This document shows positions 22,061 through 33,056 of a stretch of 64,000 bases of DNA, piece by piece. Position 1 is the first letter of the stretch, and every line of letters starts with the position of its first letter. The stretch lies in the NCBI RefSeq assembly GCF_013368755.1, contig NC_049561.1:7130001-7194000 (forward strand), in the 5' to 3' direction. Origin of the DNA: Talaromyces rugulosus. Its lineage: Eukaryota > Ascomycota > Eurotiomycetes > Eurotiales > Trichocomaceae. The position numbers and the translations under genes were made by a program. The notes under the pieces are model-generated. The model ran no database searches. It had not been told where the DNA came from and worked only from the letters and a program-made list of their open reading frames with translations.

Positions 22061-24278
22061 TTAGGAATTTTCCATCACCTCCACCTTCTCCGGGTTCGTG
22101 TCAAGATTAATGATTGTTTCGACTTTGGTAGACGAAAATTTTCGTGCTGGTATATTATTTGCCTGTTTTAGGTTAGCTAATAACTCTTGGTTCACTTGTC
22201 CCAAAAAAAGCCTTACAAATAATATGTCCAGTTCTGCATACGTTCTTCCCCTTGTCTCAGCTGTGAACCTTTATTAGAACAATATTCTTTGCATTAATAA
22301 AATATAAATTCGACCAGTCTTCAGAGTTTACTCACGCAGCCGAAAGTAAAGGTATAAGTTCATGAGCAGGTTTATACCTGCCCAAAAGAAGCACGCTTTA
22401 GGTCCCCAGTTCCATGCAGAAGCGTTAAGTTGCCTATATGAGACAATATTCACAAACGCAAGATTGATTATATTATACGCATTTCTGGCCAGGATAATGG
22501 ACTTTGCACGAAGGCGCGTTGATGGAATTTCCGAGACAATGGCATACACGACTGGTGCGACCGAGAAGTCAGCTACTGCTGAAAGCAACAGAACCATCGT
22601 CCCTGCGGTCCATGATGTAGCTGTAGATGGCGTGGAGGGGATACCCATCCCACCCGCTACCCTAAGGAATGTATCAGCAAATATTTGAATGTAATCACGA
22701 CCAAGCTTTTGGGTGTATACAGAAGTAACACAAACATAACAACCATACCGCCACACATCAATGACTTTCGGCCTAGACGATCTAGAACTAGCCATGATGT
22801 CATGGTGCCAACTGCACTGATAGCGGTTTGGCCCCAAGAGAGGCTATATGAGTCTTGGGTGCTGATTCCAGCCCGGACGTAAAAATATGACGATAATCCT
22901 CCGATCGCAGTTCCGGAAAGTGTCTGTGCAATCCATGTCATGCAGACGATTTCTGATCGACGAATATCTTTGCCGCGGAAACAGTCCCAGTAGCTGGTTC
23001 CCTTTGAGGTTTCTTCCTCCATCGCATTCGTGTATATCATGTCTAGCAAATAGTATGAAGAATCAGTACACGCACTGAATTAGAAATAAGACATGGAATA
23101 TTGTTGATTACAAGCCATCTGTCGATCTTCATCTCTGCTGGTGAAGGACGAGTTTTTGATTGTCAGCCTTCTAAGAGCATTGCGTGCCCGTTCGGTGTAG
23201 CCTTTCCGGACACACCACCACGGCGACTCTGGAGCAAGAAATATACCAACTCCGATGGGAATCGGCCAAACCCATTGAATTGCGAAAGGGATTTTGTATC
23301 TACAACTGCCTTAGTGAATCGTCGTAGTATTAAAAAACATCGAGAGAAGCGTACCCCCATACATCTTGACGATTGACTAAGCCCCGCAGGATGCCAGCTG
23401 AAATAAATTGTCCTATAATCCAGCACAGGTTGACAAAAGTAGTCAGATAGTGACGGAGAGGAACCGGGCACACCTCTGCGGCGTAAGCGGTTGTCATAGT
23501 CTACTTTCTGTTAGCGAAGGGAAATGGTAGCCCTTGGTATTGTCGGCTTATTGACTTGGAAAACCCCCCAACTGATACCTTGCAGTAGCTCGCCGACAAG
23601 GAAAACCGTCAATGTCGTTGCTAGTCAGAATTAGTTTTTAATCACCAAATGATAAATTATAAGCAGTAATACCATAAAATGGGACGAAAATAAACCCCGT
23701 TAGGCAAATAAGAGCCAAGATAAGCGTCCACCGGTACCCAACTCTGTCCGACATCACACCAGCAACCTGTAGACCAATAATTTCTCCGCAGTTAGTTGCT
23801 GCAGCAATTCCGTTTTGCCAGGATGGAGGAATGTTAAGACTTCCATCGGGAGCTCTGATTCCGAAAACATTAAGAAAGGACGGATAAGCGTTGACTAGCA
23901 TGTCCTCTAGTCAGTATATTGAATGGCAAACGGGGGATTTGATACGTACAAGCTCCAACTAATGAAGTGTCATACCCCTCCATGATAAGGGTGGATGAGA
24001 GCATAATACTCCATAGTATCGCCTTAGGATAGACTCGGAAAGCTGTAAGGAGTTTCATCTCTCGCTCGCGCTCATTTGCCTCGTTCGCCTCATGGACGAG
24101 ATTCTATAAATTAGTCTGAGCTTTAGTTGACCGACAAGGTTGTGTGACAAGCTTTTTGTACCATAAAATCCTGCACACTGGAAGCAACACCATTGGCAAT
24201 GTCGGGAGCTGGCTTGGCGAGCACATCACCTTGGTGTGTCTGAGAGCGGGTATCTTTTGAGGGCGTTGATTCTGCCAT
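22061..24278 (-). CDS. MFS sugar transporter, maltose-permease-like
   Basis: Ten exons on the minus strand: 24278-24162, 24103-23950, 23894-23673, 23620-23556, 23500-23355, 23299-23112, 23042-22721, 22661-22336, 22260-22217 and 22162-22061. Phases agree throughout, giving 561 residues. Family motifs appear in order: [11 protein letters not shown] (helix 1), [76 protein letters not shown] and the final [18 protein letters not shown]. These are the sugar-porter signatures of Mal31/alpha-glucoside permeases. It would import disaccharides with protons at the plasma membrane. One donor (GTCAAT, intron after 23556) is weak but needed for the frame. A symmetrical CreA-like pair lies 112 bp upstream, suggesting glucose repression. 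Confidence 0.9.
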
Positions 24279-24389
24279 TATTGCAGGTCAACGATTGAGA
24301 TAATGATGTCGAAGTGAATACATTTCGTACAGAGTAAACACTATACCAACATTATGAAGTGACTAGGGGCATCAAACAAAGGAAAAAAT

Positions 24390-24406
24390 GCGGGGTTACA
24401 CCCCGC
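24390..24406. promoter_or_regulatory. Inverted CreA-like site pair
   Basis: The dyad GCGGGGT-TAC-ACCCCGC is a perfect 7-bp inverted repeat. Each arm contains GCGGGG, which fits the CreA consensus SYGGRG. It lies 112 bp upstream of the sugar-transporter ATG. Divergent CreA pairs are known strong repression sites in aspergilli; its use here is inference. Confidence 0.55.
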
Positions 24407-26522
24407 CCCCGGAAAATATTCATCCATATTAATATGGTAACGTTGCAGTGCTTACCCAAAGTTAACATTGACATTCCGGACCAATCGGCAATTCACAATT
24501 TTCGTTACAAAACTACCATTTAACTAGTTTTCTAAGGATAACCCCATTCAGATTGATATTATTTTGTGGACCGGAAAGCATCGATCGAGAATTAAGTGCG
24601 TTAGGGCCCAAAACTTTACAATCTGACATCTCGGACCTACCAGACTGGTACCAGCCAATAAGTTAATTATCAGTTTGTACTCTGAGTACCTAATTACGCA
24701 ATTTTGAATGAAGACAAAAAATCTCCATTTTTACATTGTGCTCATTCAAAACTTTGAAATATCAATTACTCTTTGAGCTCACTGAAAATGAAAACTAACA
24801 GTGATGTCTAGTTCCAGATTATGGTAGCGCCTTAAAGCGGAGCCTGCTTTCAAAATTAATCGATCACTTATATGATGAAATTTATCTAGTGTACCGTGAA
24901 GTCTCACCTCTACGCTGCAGTACCAGCTATTGCTTTTCCAATTCGGCCTACTGCGAACAATAAATTGAATTGTTAACCCACTTGTTTCTTCGTATAGAAC
25001 ATTATGGGGTTTGATACGTAAAAGTGTTTTCAATTTATAGCTAGGAATTGTTACATACAACGCCTAGCCGATAATTATATCCTGTACTACCAATAACCAG
25101 CGAACTAAAGTAGCTTGAAAACGGCTTAGAGACGACATTCCGCTTATTACTCCATAACACGATATGTTCAACTCAAATGGCGGGAATTGCGTGAGATTAG
25201 ACGTGGGATTGTCTTTTTACCAATTTACCAGTTCACCTTGCGGAGTCTTTAAGAAGAACCAAAATTGTAGTATATAATTATATTCTTTCCCACGAAAGGT
25301 CATTTTTCGTAATGTGGAGTGTCGATTCCTCTAAACAACATTCATTTGAACATTTGGAGATTCTTTTCTCTCTAATGACGAACTTTACCCAAGCAGTTCT
25401 ACTAGTAGCACTAGCCTCAGATAAAGGCGGCAGATGCCGTTATAAATAGAAGGTGGGTGAGATACATGTCAAGAACATTCCAACGACCGTGGGAGAACAG
25501 TGAGTTGAACTATGGGGGGTTAGGGACTATTTATAGAGCTGGAGTTATGTTAGCATTTACCGTGGTTTAGCAAGGAGTTATCAACAGCGAATGTAACCAA
25601 GGTCAGTAGATGGCCAGAACCGAGGCCATGAGGATGTGACAATATGGATCAAGTTACAATTTTAACAGCGCAAATAGACCAACCGGCGAATTTAAACAAT
25701 ATACAGAGAGAAGCTTCAATGTTACTATTACACTAGCATTTTTAAGAATCCGCTGGTCATCGCGTAGACCCACCTTCTGGCTGATAACTCTGGCGCTTTG
25801 GATTTAAACTTGGCTATCTCTTTTAGGTAGTCAAGGATTCTTTTTTCTTTTAATAGACTATCTTCAGATGATGTACTTCTAAGCGTCATTATGTTTGCAG
25901 TATACAATATTAATCTTTATTGTCTATTTATTCTCTTAGAGGACTCAAACTTAGTATTCTTAAGGTTTGGGATTTTACCAAGTTAGAGTAATAACCATGG
26001 CTAAGTTCTATAATCTATTGACAGCTAAACTAAAAGACTTTCAGACTCTTGGGCAGTCAATCTAAGGTTTATCCTCAGGCGCCAACATTATATCAGATGT
26101 CTTCCTCCGTTACCCAACCAAGCTCAACCATGTGGCGGTGTGTCTATTCGCAGACCGGGCAACACCGCCGCGGCTTATGACACATCAACCATAACTGATA
26201 ACCAAGACCAAATCTACTAAGGTATATGTGTTGGAAATGTCTTAGCTATTTTCCTAAGTGTCCTATATCCTAGGGTACGGTGTTTCACGATTTTTCCCTC
26301 TCGCTGTGCGGTTTATATGCTTTCCTACGGTTTCACGATATAACATCCTTTTGTACGGAGCTTGAATACCAAATATCTTATGACCAAATTGACTAGAAAC
26401 AGTAATTCCTTGGCATATGAAAACGGAGCTTTAATAGATAATTCTTAAATGAGTCTGGTGTCCTTAGCGGTGGCTACGACTACGATCCAATATTACGTAT
26501 TCCATATTAACAAGTCAATTAA

Positions 26523-26529
26523 TGAGTCA
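26523..26529 (+). promoter_or_regulatory. TGAGTCA site (Gcn4/CpcA or AP-1 type)
   Basis: A perfect palindromic TGAGTCA core, distal copy of three upstream of the 26908 gene. Confidence 0.4.
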
Positions 26530-26696
26530 ATCAATAAAAACCATTTTTTTTCTAAAGCCAATTTATTAGCTACTATTGAATAAGAACAAAGAATTAATTT
26601 ATAAATAGTGCCAAAAAGGAAGATACGGATGCAGAATGAGTACAGTCATACAAAGAATCATGGCCTTAAGTGGATCTTATTGCTAGATCAAAGATT

Positions 26697-26723
26697 TGAG
26701 TCACATTCCAGCATTATGAGTCA
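26697..26723 (+). promoter_or_regulatory. Two TGAGTCA sites in a short direct repeat
   Basis: TGAGTCA occurs at 26697-26703 and 26717-26723, embedded in imperfect repeats of attccRgcattatgag. They lie 35-60 bp upstream of the TATA box. This is the consensus of CpcA/Gcn4 cross-pathway control. Confidence 0.5.
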
Positions 26724-26757
26724 AAGATTCCGGCATTATGAGCACCATGAGCAAGTG

Positions 26758-26765
26758 TATAAATA
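26758..26765 (+). promoter_or_regulatory. TATA box of the 26908 gene
   Basis: A perfect TATAAATA lies 150 bp before the ATG, right downstream of the TGAGTCA pair. Confidence 0.6.
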
Positions 26766-26907
26766 GAGGCCCAGAGCATCCCAGTAAAGATTTTCTTCTT
26801 ACTCTAGATCAGAACATCTAGGATTGACTTTTCTACACCTTTCCACTATATCTGATTCTCAATCTCAAAGAAAAAACGCGTATTGAGCAGAACAATATCT
26901 GATGAAG

Positions 26908-28854
26908 ATGTCGTCGCCAACCCGTCAAACAACAGGAATCCCAAAAATTGATGCTGAGGTGGCGGAAATCCTCAAGCTCACTAAACGCACCCAGGAAATA
27001 AATCTGGAAGATCGCTTTCCCGACTGTGACATTAGAAGCGAGAACGGACAAGCTGTTACAGTCAATATTGTGGGCGCAGGATGGCATTTGGCTTCGCAAG
27101 CGATGGCCATTGCAGCCGCCGGCGCCAAGTCGTCCGCATATGACATGAACAAAGACAAGATTGGCCTGGGCCAAGTTGGGTCAACAAGACTAGATGATGT
27201 TTTCGGGCTTCTCGGTTGTATAAATGTTTGCGAATTGATGCCGAGATTCACCCCAAAGCAACTAGAGAGATTGCCAAGCATCATTACGAAGATTACGAAA
27301 GACACAGACTATGAAAACCTCATGAAAAAGTCTGATAGGGCTAAGCAATTTTTGAAGGAGTGGGAAGGCGTCTTTGAGGACGGGGTAAAAGCATACGCAT
27401 CCGACGACACAATCCCAAAGGTATCAAAACCGGAGGCTATCGCCATGAGAGAAAAGATAGTCGGTCTGTTGGACGCGGCAGGTCTTCTACAGATCACAAA
27501 TCAAGAGATTACAATGCGCGTGATGGAACCATGGCTGGCTGAGGATAAGCCAGTTCTCATGGTCACTGGGCAGCAAGTGAATCTGAAGAAGCTGGGCCTA
27601 GATCATCTCGATGGGACACCCGGATTCTTGAAGGAATTCCTGCTGCACAGCTCCGAGACGAAAAGACTCATCGGCATAATCTCTAAAATGCAGGAAAACT
27701 ATAAACGTGAGAATGACACTCGCCCCAGTGTTGCAGTCATTGGTGGTGGGATGAGCGCGTTAAACTGTGCAATGGATCTACTGGAGAAAGTTGAGCCTAA
27801 GGATCTTGAGCTTGTGTGGATCAGCCCGGAAGAAAAGGGGTCTACCACTTCCGACTTCATAAAGACGGCCCAGGACATTATGGATTACAAATACATTCCG
27901 GGCTATGTATCGGAACTGGTGATGTCCCAGAAGGAGAGAAGGATTAAATCGGTAAAAGTTATTGGCTGGAGTCACGACAAAGCACAAGATATTATTCATT
28001 GTGATCTTCTCATCCACACATGGAACCAAGCTTTGTCCGCTTGCACTGAGAAGAACACCGCGACAACCGACGCTTTTGAAAAGGCAACAGGTCTGATCAC
28101 AAAGTTGCTGGATGAGGAAGACCCTGAAAATGGATTAGTGAGGGACATCGGGATCTTTCCATATGGGTCGTTGGGGGAGATCACGCACCGTATAGCGGAA
28201 CCGTGGACAGCGGACCTCAAAGACGATGAAGTGTTGAAGAAACAGATCCAAAAGCTCGTCAAGCGTCAGGATGTCGAAGAAGTTACCATCGTTGTTACTG
28301 GTAGCGGTGCTTTAACCCGAGCCGCTCTGTTTCTGGCGCAGTCACTACAGTATCGTGGGCGCTTTATTCAAGTTGCTGTAAAGGGCCGAGATTCTACGGT
28401 GGACCGTGGCAAGGAAATGCAGGAGAAACTGAAAAATAGAACTAACTGGGTTGATATCAAAGGACGAGTTGTACGAGACGGGACCAAGTTTGAAAATGGA
28501 AAGTTCTCGCTTGGGGTTCACAATGAGAAGGGCGAAAAGATCCAGGGAGTACCGGTTGTCGATGCAATTATAAACGGGGCAGGGAGAACCCCACGGATTC
28601 CGCTTATAGAGACGATGTTAGAAAAAGGGTACATCGGCGAGGATGAAAACGGGGGATTGTACTCCAACCACCCTACATTGGCGGGGCACCCCCATATTTT
28701 TAATGAAAAGCCGGGGGCAGGAGAATTATTACCGTCTACTTCGACAACGGTCCCACCCCTCTGGCCTAACGATGATGCAGCAGTACGCAGACTCCTTCCT
28801 CCTTATGGATGGGCGGAGGCCTTTGAATTTGCCCGGGAGATGATGACTAAGTGA
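26908..28854 (+). CDS. Unclassified FAD/NAD(P)-binding-like protein, about 648 residues
   Basis: One uninterrupted frame; ATG 26908 (MSSPTRQ) or 26902 may be the start. Three glycine-rich Rossmann-like motifs are seen: VNIVGAGWHLASQ near residue 51, VAVIGGGMSALNC near 275 and VVTGSGALTRAALFLAQ near 465. A further DAIINGAGRTP stands near 560, where flavoprotein oxidoreductases often have an ATG-type motif before the C-terminal FAD contact. The protein is Lys/Glu-rich, has no signal peptide or membrane helix, and is probably cytosolic. I do not recognise a named family. The layout suggests an oxidoreductase with an N-terminal dinucleotide domain added to a flavoprotein-like module. It stands alone in gene-poor DNA, with a strong TATA box and TGAGTCA sites. 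Intronless structure could hint at transfer, but is weak evidence. Confidence 0.8.
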   Translation: MSSPTRQTTGIPKIDAEVAEILKLTKRTQEINLEDRFPDCDIRSENGQAVTVNIVGAGWHLASQAMAIAAAGAKSSAYDMNKDKIGLGQVGSTRLDDVFGLLGCINVCELMPRFTPKQLERLPSIITKITKDTDYENLMKKSDRAKQFLKEWEGVFEDGVKAYASDDTIPKVSKPEAIAMREKIVGLLDAAGLLQITNQEITMRVMEPWLAEDKPVLMVTGQQVNLKKLGLDHLDGTPGFLKEFLLHSSETKRLIGIISKMQENYKRENDTRPSVAVIGGGMSALNCAMDLLEKVEPKDLELVWISPEEKGSTTSDFIKTAQDIMDYKYIPGYVSELVMSQKERRIKSVKVIGWSHDKAQDIIHCDLLIHTWNQALSACTEKNTATTDAFEKATGLITKLLDEEDPENGLVRDIGIFPYGSLGEITHRIAEPWTADLKDDEVLKKQIQKLVKRQDVEEVTIVVTGSGALTRAALFLAQSLQYRGRFIQVAVKGRDSTVDRGKEMQEKLKNRTNWVDIKGRVVRDGTKFENGKFSLGVHNEKGEKIQGVPVVDAIINGAGRTPRIPLIETMLEKGYIGEDENGGLYSNHPTLAGHPHIFNEKPGAGELLPSTSTTVPPLWPNDDAAVRRLLPPYGWAEAFEFAREMMTK

Positions 28855-29307
28855 TCTTGACTCCATGGTTTATATTTTCATAGTGTCGTGGTTGTGATCG
28901 TGGATGATTCTTGGTTGGCTCTTATTTCCATTTCTGATGTCGTGGCGCATATTAGTCAATTTTTTAATTTTCAGAAAAAAGTTTTATTTTTATTTTTATT
29001 TTTATGGGTACATGTATGTTCTATACTCCCAGCACTTGAAATACGTAATGGACATCAGGGTCTGATGGCTACTAGCATTTCAGATATTAGTACACTTGGC
29101 ACCTAGGATCGCGATGACGGATTTTTTTTCAATTCTTTATGTTCATATTTACATATGGAGTCCATATAGCTATATATATATATATATATAAATTCATGTC
29201 AATTCTTCACATATGCATAGTGCAAACACCCGCGGTATAGGTGTAGGTTACACGTCAGCGCTTACACGAAGCCCCTATCATCATCGTGAGACGAAGGATC
29301 TTCCAAA
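28855..29307. other. Intergenic, convergent 3' ends
   Basis: T-rich 3' region of the plus gene followed by a (TA)n run at about 29173-29190. The expected downstream coding sequence for an arabinofuranosidase binding domain is not present here. Confidence 0.6.
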
Positions 29308-30327
29308 TCAGGAAGAGGCATATCCAGCCGCGACGATGTTGGCTTGGACCTGGTTCTCAGTATCGTCCGACGGGAAGCCGGAAGTCATGACACCCTCGTA
29401 GAAGGTACCCTGGGCGCTGTCGCTGTTATCACCGCCAATTCCCAGGATGATCGCACCCTCCTTGCTCATGGGATCGTAGCCTCCATCAGGGCGCACCCCG
29501 CTATAGTAGGTCGACAGATCACCATTGGTGGCATCACCGCCACGGATAGCCCAGTCGTTCGGTTGGCCCTTGACAATAGCAGTCACAAAGCGCCAGGTGA
29601 TGGATGGGTCATCCTGGTTATTGATCGGATCTTGACCCGAGAACAGCCCGTTCTCAAGGTCGGCCATAATCCAGGGGCCATCACCAGCACCAGTACCACG
29701 GCCAGAGCCATCACCAGTGCCGAAATATATGGCTTCCATGTGGCCGTTACCAGTGTCTGTGTTACTGGTCTCGGCGTTGCCATAGTCAAAGCAGCAGCCG
29801 GTATTGTAGTGCGTGCCATCAAGGACAGCGTACATACCCTCTGGGTCATCACCAGTGGCAATTCCAGTGGTCTCGTCACAGCGATAGCCTGTGTTTGGCG
29901 CAACAAGAACTCCGTACGCCTTCTGTCCATTCAACGTGACAGGGGCATCTGTCGCCGTGGCCAGATTATCGTATCCGTTGTCGCCAGGGCCGCTGGCTGC
30001 GCCTCCAGGCGGCGCCTGCGTGAGGTCGTTGCCATTACCGGACTGGTCGTAGATAATGATGATAAGGCAGGTCGTGTTGTCGCAGAAGGCGTCCTGCGCC
30101 GAGGCATCGGCTACACCCCCGGCCGTCTGCGGCGCAATATCAGAAGTGGTGCCGTCGGATCGTGTCACCTGGTACAGGGGACCGGAGTAGTCATCGTACA
30201 GTGCGCGTGTGGTGCTATGCGCGGCGACACAGGGAGTGTTGCCTGCGGCGTAGATATCACAAGGGCCGGCGGCAACCGTGGCTGCTAAACCGAGTGCGAG
30301 CAGCTCGAGACGAGACTGGGGATGCAT
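29308..30327 (-). CDS. Alpha-L-arabinofuranosidase, GH54 catalytic domain only
   Basis: An intronless 339-residue secreted enzyme. A short signal peptide ends near AAG (residue 21) before GPCDIYAAGNTPCVAAHS, the GH54 mature start. The domain contains the Cys-rich loop CDNTTC, the vicinal CCFDYGN, and the presumed nucleophile in ADLENGLFSG (E225) and acid/base in GIGGDNSD (D300), placed by comparison with the known AbfB catalytic residues E221/D297. It removes terminal arabinose from arabinan and arabinoxylan. Typical AbfB proteins are about 500 residues with a C-terminal CBM42; here the frame stops right after the catalytic domain (NIVAAGYASS), and no CBM42 sequence follows. A TATA box and two GCGGGG motifs lie upstream. 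Confidence 0.95.
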   Translation of the reverse strand: MHPQSRLELLALGLAATVAAGPCDIYAAGNTPCVAAHSTTRALYDDYSGPLYQVTRSDGTTSDIAPQTAGGVADASAQDAFCDNTTCLIIIIYDQSGNGNDLTQAPPGGAASGPGDNGYDNLATATDAPVTLNGQKAYGVLVAPNTGYRCDETTGIATGDDPEGMYAVLDGTHYNTGCCFDYGNAETSNTDTGNGHMEAIYFGTGDGSGRGTGAGDGPWIMADLENGLFSGQDPINNQDDPSITWRFVTAIVKGQPNDWAIRGGDATNGDLSTYYSGVRPDGGYDPMSKEGAIILGIGGDNSDSAQGTFYEGVMTSGFPSDDTENQVQANIVAAGYASS

Positions 30328-30399
30328 GTTTGAGGGATATGTGTCGACTGTAGGAGAACAACCTTTTCGAGTACAAGAGAGGAAGTTGACGGCGGGGGC

Positions 30400-30407
30400 T
30401 TTATATA
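30400..30407 (-). promoter_or_regulatory. TATA box of the arabinofuranosidase gene
   Basis: TATATAAA on the minus strand, 73-80 bp before the ATG. GCGGGG CreA-like motifs occur at 30392-30397 and 30658-30663. Confidence 0.55.
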
Positions 30408-33056
30408 TTGCGTACTCTCTAACATCGCCGACGACTAGGGTTCCAAGTGTTACATCCGAATTTCTGGACCGGTCTTACAACTAAATGCTTAGATACGGGC
30501 CAAAGTATTGAGCACAGCTTGGTTCAATAGTTGTTTTGCCAGCTTAGTGCAGGGTCGAAATTTTAGATCGGAGAATGTATTCCCGTATATTCCCGTTGGT
30601 GCCGTATAGAACAACAAGAGGCAATTGGCCCGGAGTATAGAGTATTTGTATATGGGTGCGGGGAAAAGTGTATATGTGGAGGAGGCGCTAGCAGCCTGGG
30701 GAGCCTTATCCAAGGCCGACAATTTCCTGCAGATCATTACGCTAATTGCTGACCTCGTATGAGACTATTACTTCGTACACGCGTGGCTAGGCAGCTTTGT
30801 GTCTGGTGAATCCGACGAATCTGACTCTGGTCGGCGAGATAGCGGTGCAGACTTGGGTCGATGTAACTATACCCAGAACATGCTCTTCCTCGCCCAAGCT
30901 ATACGGCCCTCACCCCAGGATCAACGAATGGTTCTTGCTTCATTAGTAGACTTGTACTCAGCGCGGACATACTCGGTGGCGTCCTGATGCGTCCATGGCC
31001 CACATAGAGCTGAGTGCGGAGTATGGGGGGAAGTAAAACCTCAAAAAAGTATCAACTACGTAGTATTGCACGGTTGAGTCAACTGACCGTGGGTCATTGT
31101 GGAGCAGGCAATTATGACCGGATACAAAATAAGCCTTTTTAAGAGTGATAGCCCAGGGGTAGCAATATTACCTTCATATACTATATAGACAGTATATCGC
31201 TGTATTAGCACGTCACAGATTTATGTATTGTACGCAGCAAACGTTGAAGGCAGTGACAGAGTCGCAATTGTTAAACATACCAGGAGGGGTAGACAGATAA
31301 GGAGATCCAGCAAATCCACAGTCGGAGTAATATTAGAAACTCGGAATGAATATACCCCGTTGCTACGCGAGACTGTTATACTGTCAATTCGTCGAATCAA
31401 AAACTTGCTCCCCGTCACACACCCATGGTTTACATGTTAGACAGACCACGGAAATCGGGTGACTTTTTTTCGCCTTCGGAAATAATAATATTCTTAACCA
31501 AAACCCAATCGGGTTCTTCCGTCTTTCTCCAGACATACAGCTTGACTTTTTAGGGTTACGCCCGACCTAGCCTTGGTTTGCCGTAGGCAGTGTCAAATTA
31601 TTCGTCTAATTTCATCAAGGTTCGGAATCGTCCAGCATGGATATCCTATGCCCCAATTCATCACGGTAGACGGTAGACGATAATGAGTTTGGATGGCGAG
31701 AATCGTGATACTCCTGTCATATGCAGGTATCAATGTATCGAATTTATTCCTGCGGATGACACACCTTCAGATGTCTCTTTACCAAACCCTCCTTATCTGA
31801 ACTAGACGAATTCTAGATCCAGCCTTTCTGAGTGCACATGAACATGTATTTTTCCGCCGGGGATGAACGGCGTAGGGGGTGAATCATGAAAGCCTATATT
31901 CGTGGAATAGCACGTTCCAGATAACCTTTCGGTGCGCCCGTGTCTTCAAAGCCATAAGAGATTTCTGTATTATATCTCAAACAACTGGTACATCTTTCTA
32001 GCAATCTAATTCCTCTATATGTATTAAACTTCACACTATAAAGCTATTCAGTCGCTAACTTGGCATTAAGAATAAGTTCACCAAATGGTTTTGATACCAG
32101 TTTCAACTATAAACGAAGACATCAACACGTATCAGGAATGCAATAATGCATCTTTATCGGCCCATGATGTCGGTAGCGCCTTGAAAGCGGATTTGATTAT
32201 TTGGAATCACCCCGGCAGTATCTAGTCTATTACAACGAGGACTTGGGGGTTATTCTGCGTCGGGCAGCACCAACTGCAGTCATGGACAAATTGAAGTCCC
32301 ACGATCATGAAGGGGCCCGAGGGTCCCGTGGTACTTACCCCGGTTACCCTTGCCTCTAAATAATGTGAAGGTATGGCTGCTTTCTAAGATACGAGTCACT
32401 TAAATTAATGTCGATGACATGTACGGCTTTGCTCGCTAAAATTGTACTTCTATGCGTCGAAGTTAATGACCTATTTCATCTTTTCATATGTCAACACCAG
32501 ACGTAAACGTGATAACTTCAAATGTTACCTACATAGGGATATACATACACTTGAACAACACCAATATCTGCGGCATTAATCATTTATCAGTTGATGTCAA
32601 GAATTCAATCAATTCGGTAACTAGTATTCAAGCTTTTATAAGACAAGCCATACATATGCCAATGATAACACTCTACACATGTGGTATGTCAAAGGAAATT
32701 TGATCAATGTTGTGTAGCTGTTCGCAATATATAAAAATTTTGAAAAATAATGAATAGTCGTATTAAGGGTTTTTGATCAAAATTTCCATCACGTCTTCTC
32801 GATGCGGACTGGTCTATAAAGCCAGTAAGTTGATGTCTACTCAGTTCATGATTAGAAAAATTGGACAGCTGGAAAATATTCTCGGATGTGGTATGCTAGA
32901 ACTTCCCTACTAGTAGGCGAAAGTTGTTGGATATGTACAAAAATCTAGCCCCGACATATTCCGATCAAACACCACGCAAGCTGCCCAAAAAAAAAAAAAA
33001 AACAATGTCAGAAAAAAAAGTATCTAGACTAGACACTAAAATACTGGTGTGAAAAT
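30408..33056. other. Gene-poor intergenic, 2.6 kb
   Basis: Only short frames without family resemblance. It includes the motif ggtagcgccttgaaagcgga at 32172-32191, similar to one at 24823, and a poly-A run near 32989-33002. Confidence 0.5.

Larger units (their letters stand above)
24407..26901. other. AT-rich gene-poor island
   Basis: About 2.5 kb without a credible gene. It holds a short dispersed motif at 24823-24841, a possible copia LTR trace near 26076-26240, and the promoter of the gene at 26908 with three TGAGTCA sites. Confidence 0.5.

Noticed and set aside
29344..30288. Long plus-strand open frame of 314 codons
   Set aside because: It is antisense to the arabinofuranosidase gene, whose codon pattern explains it; no family motifs are present.
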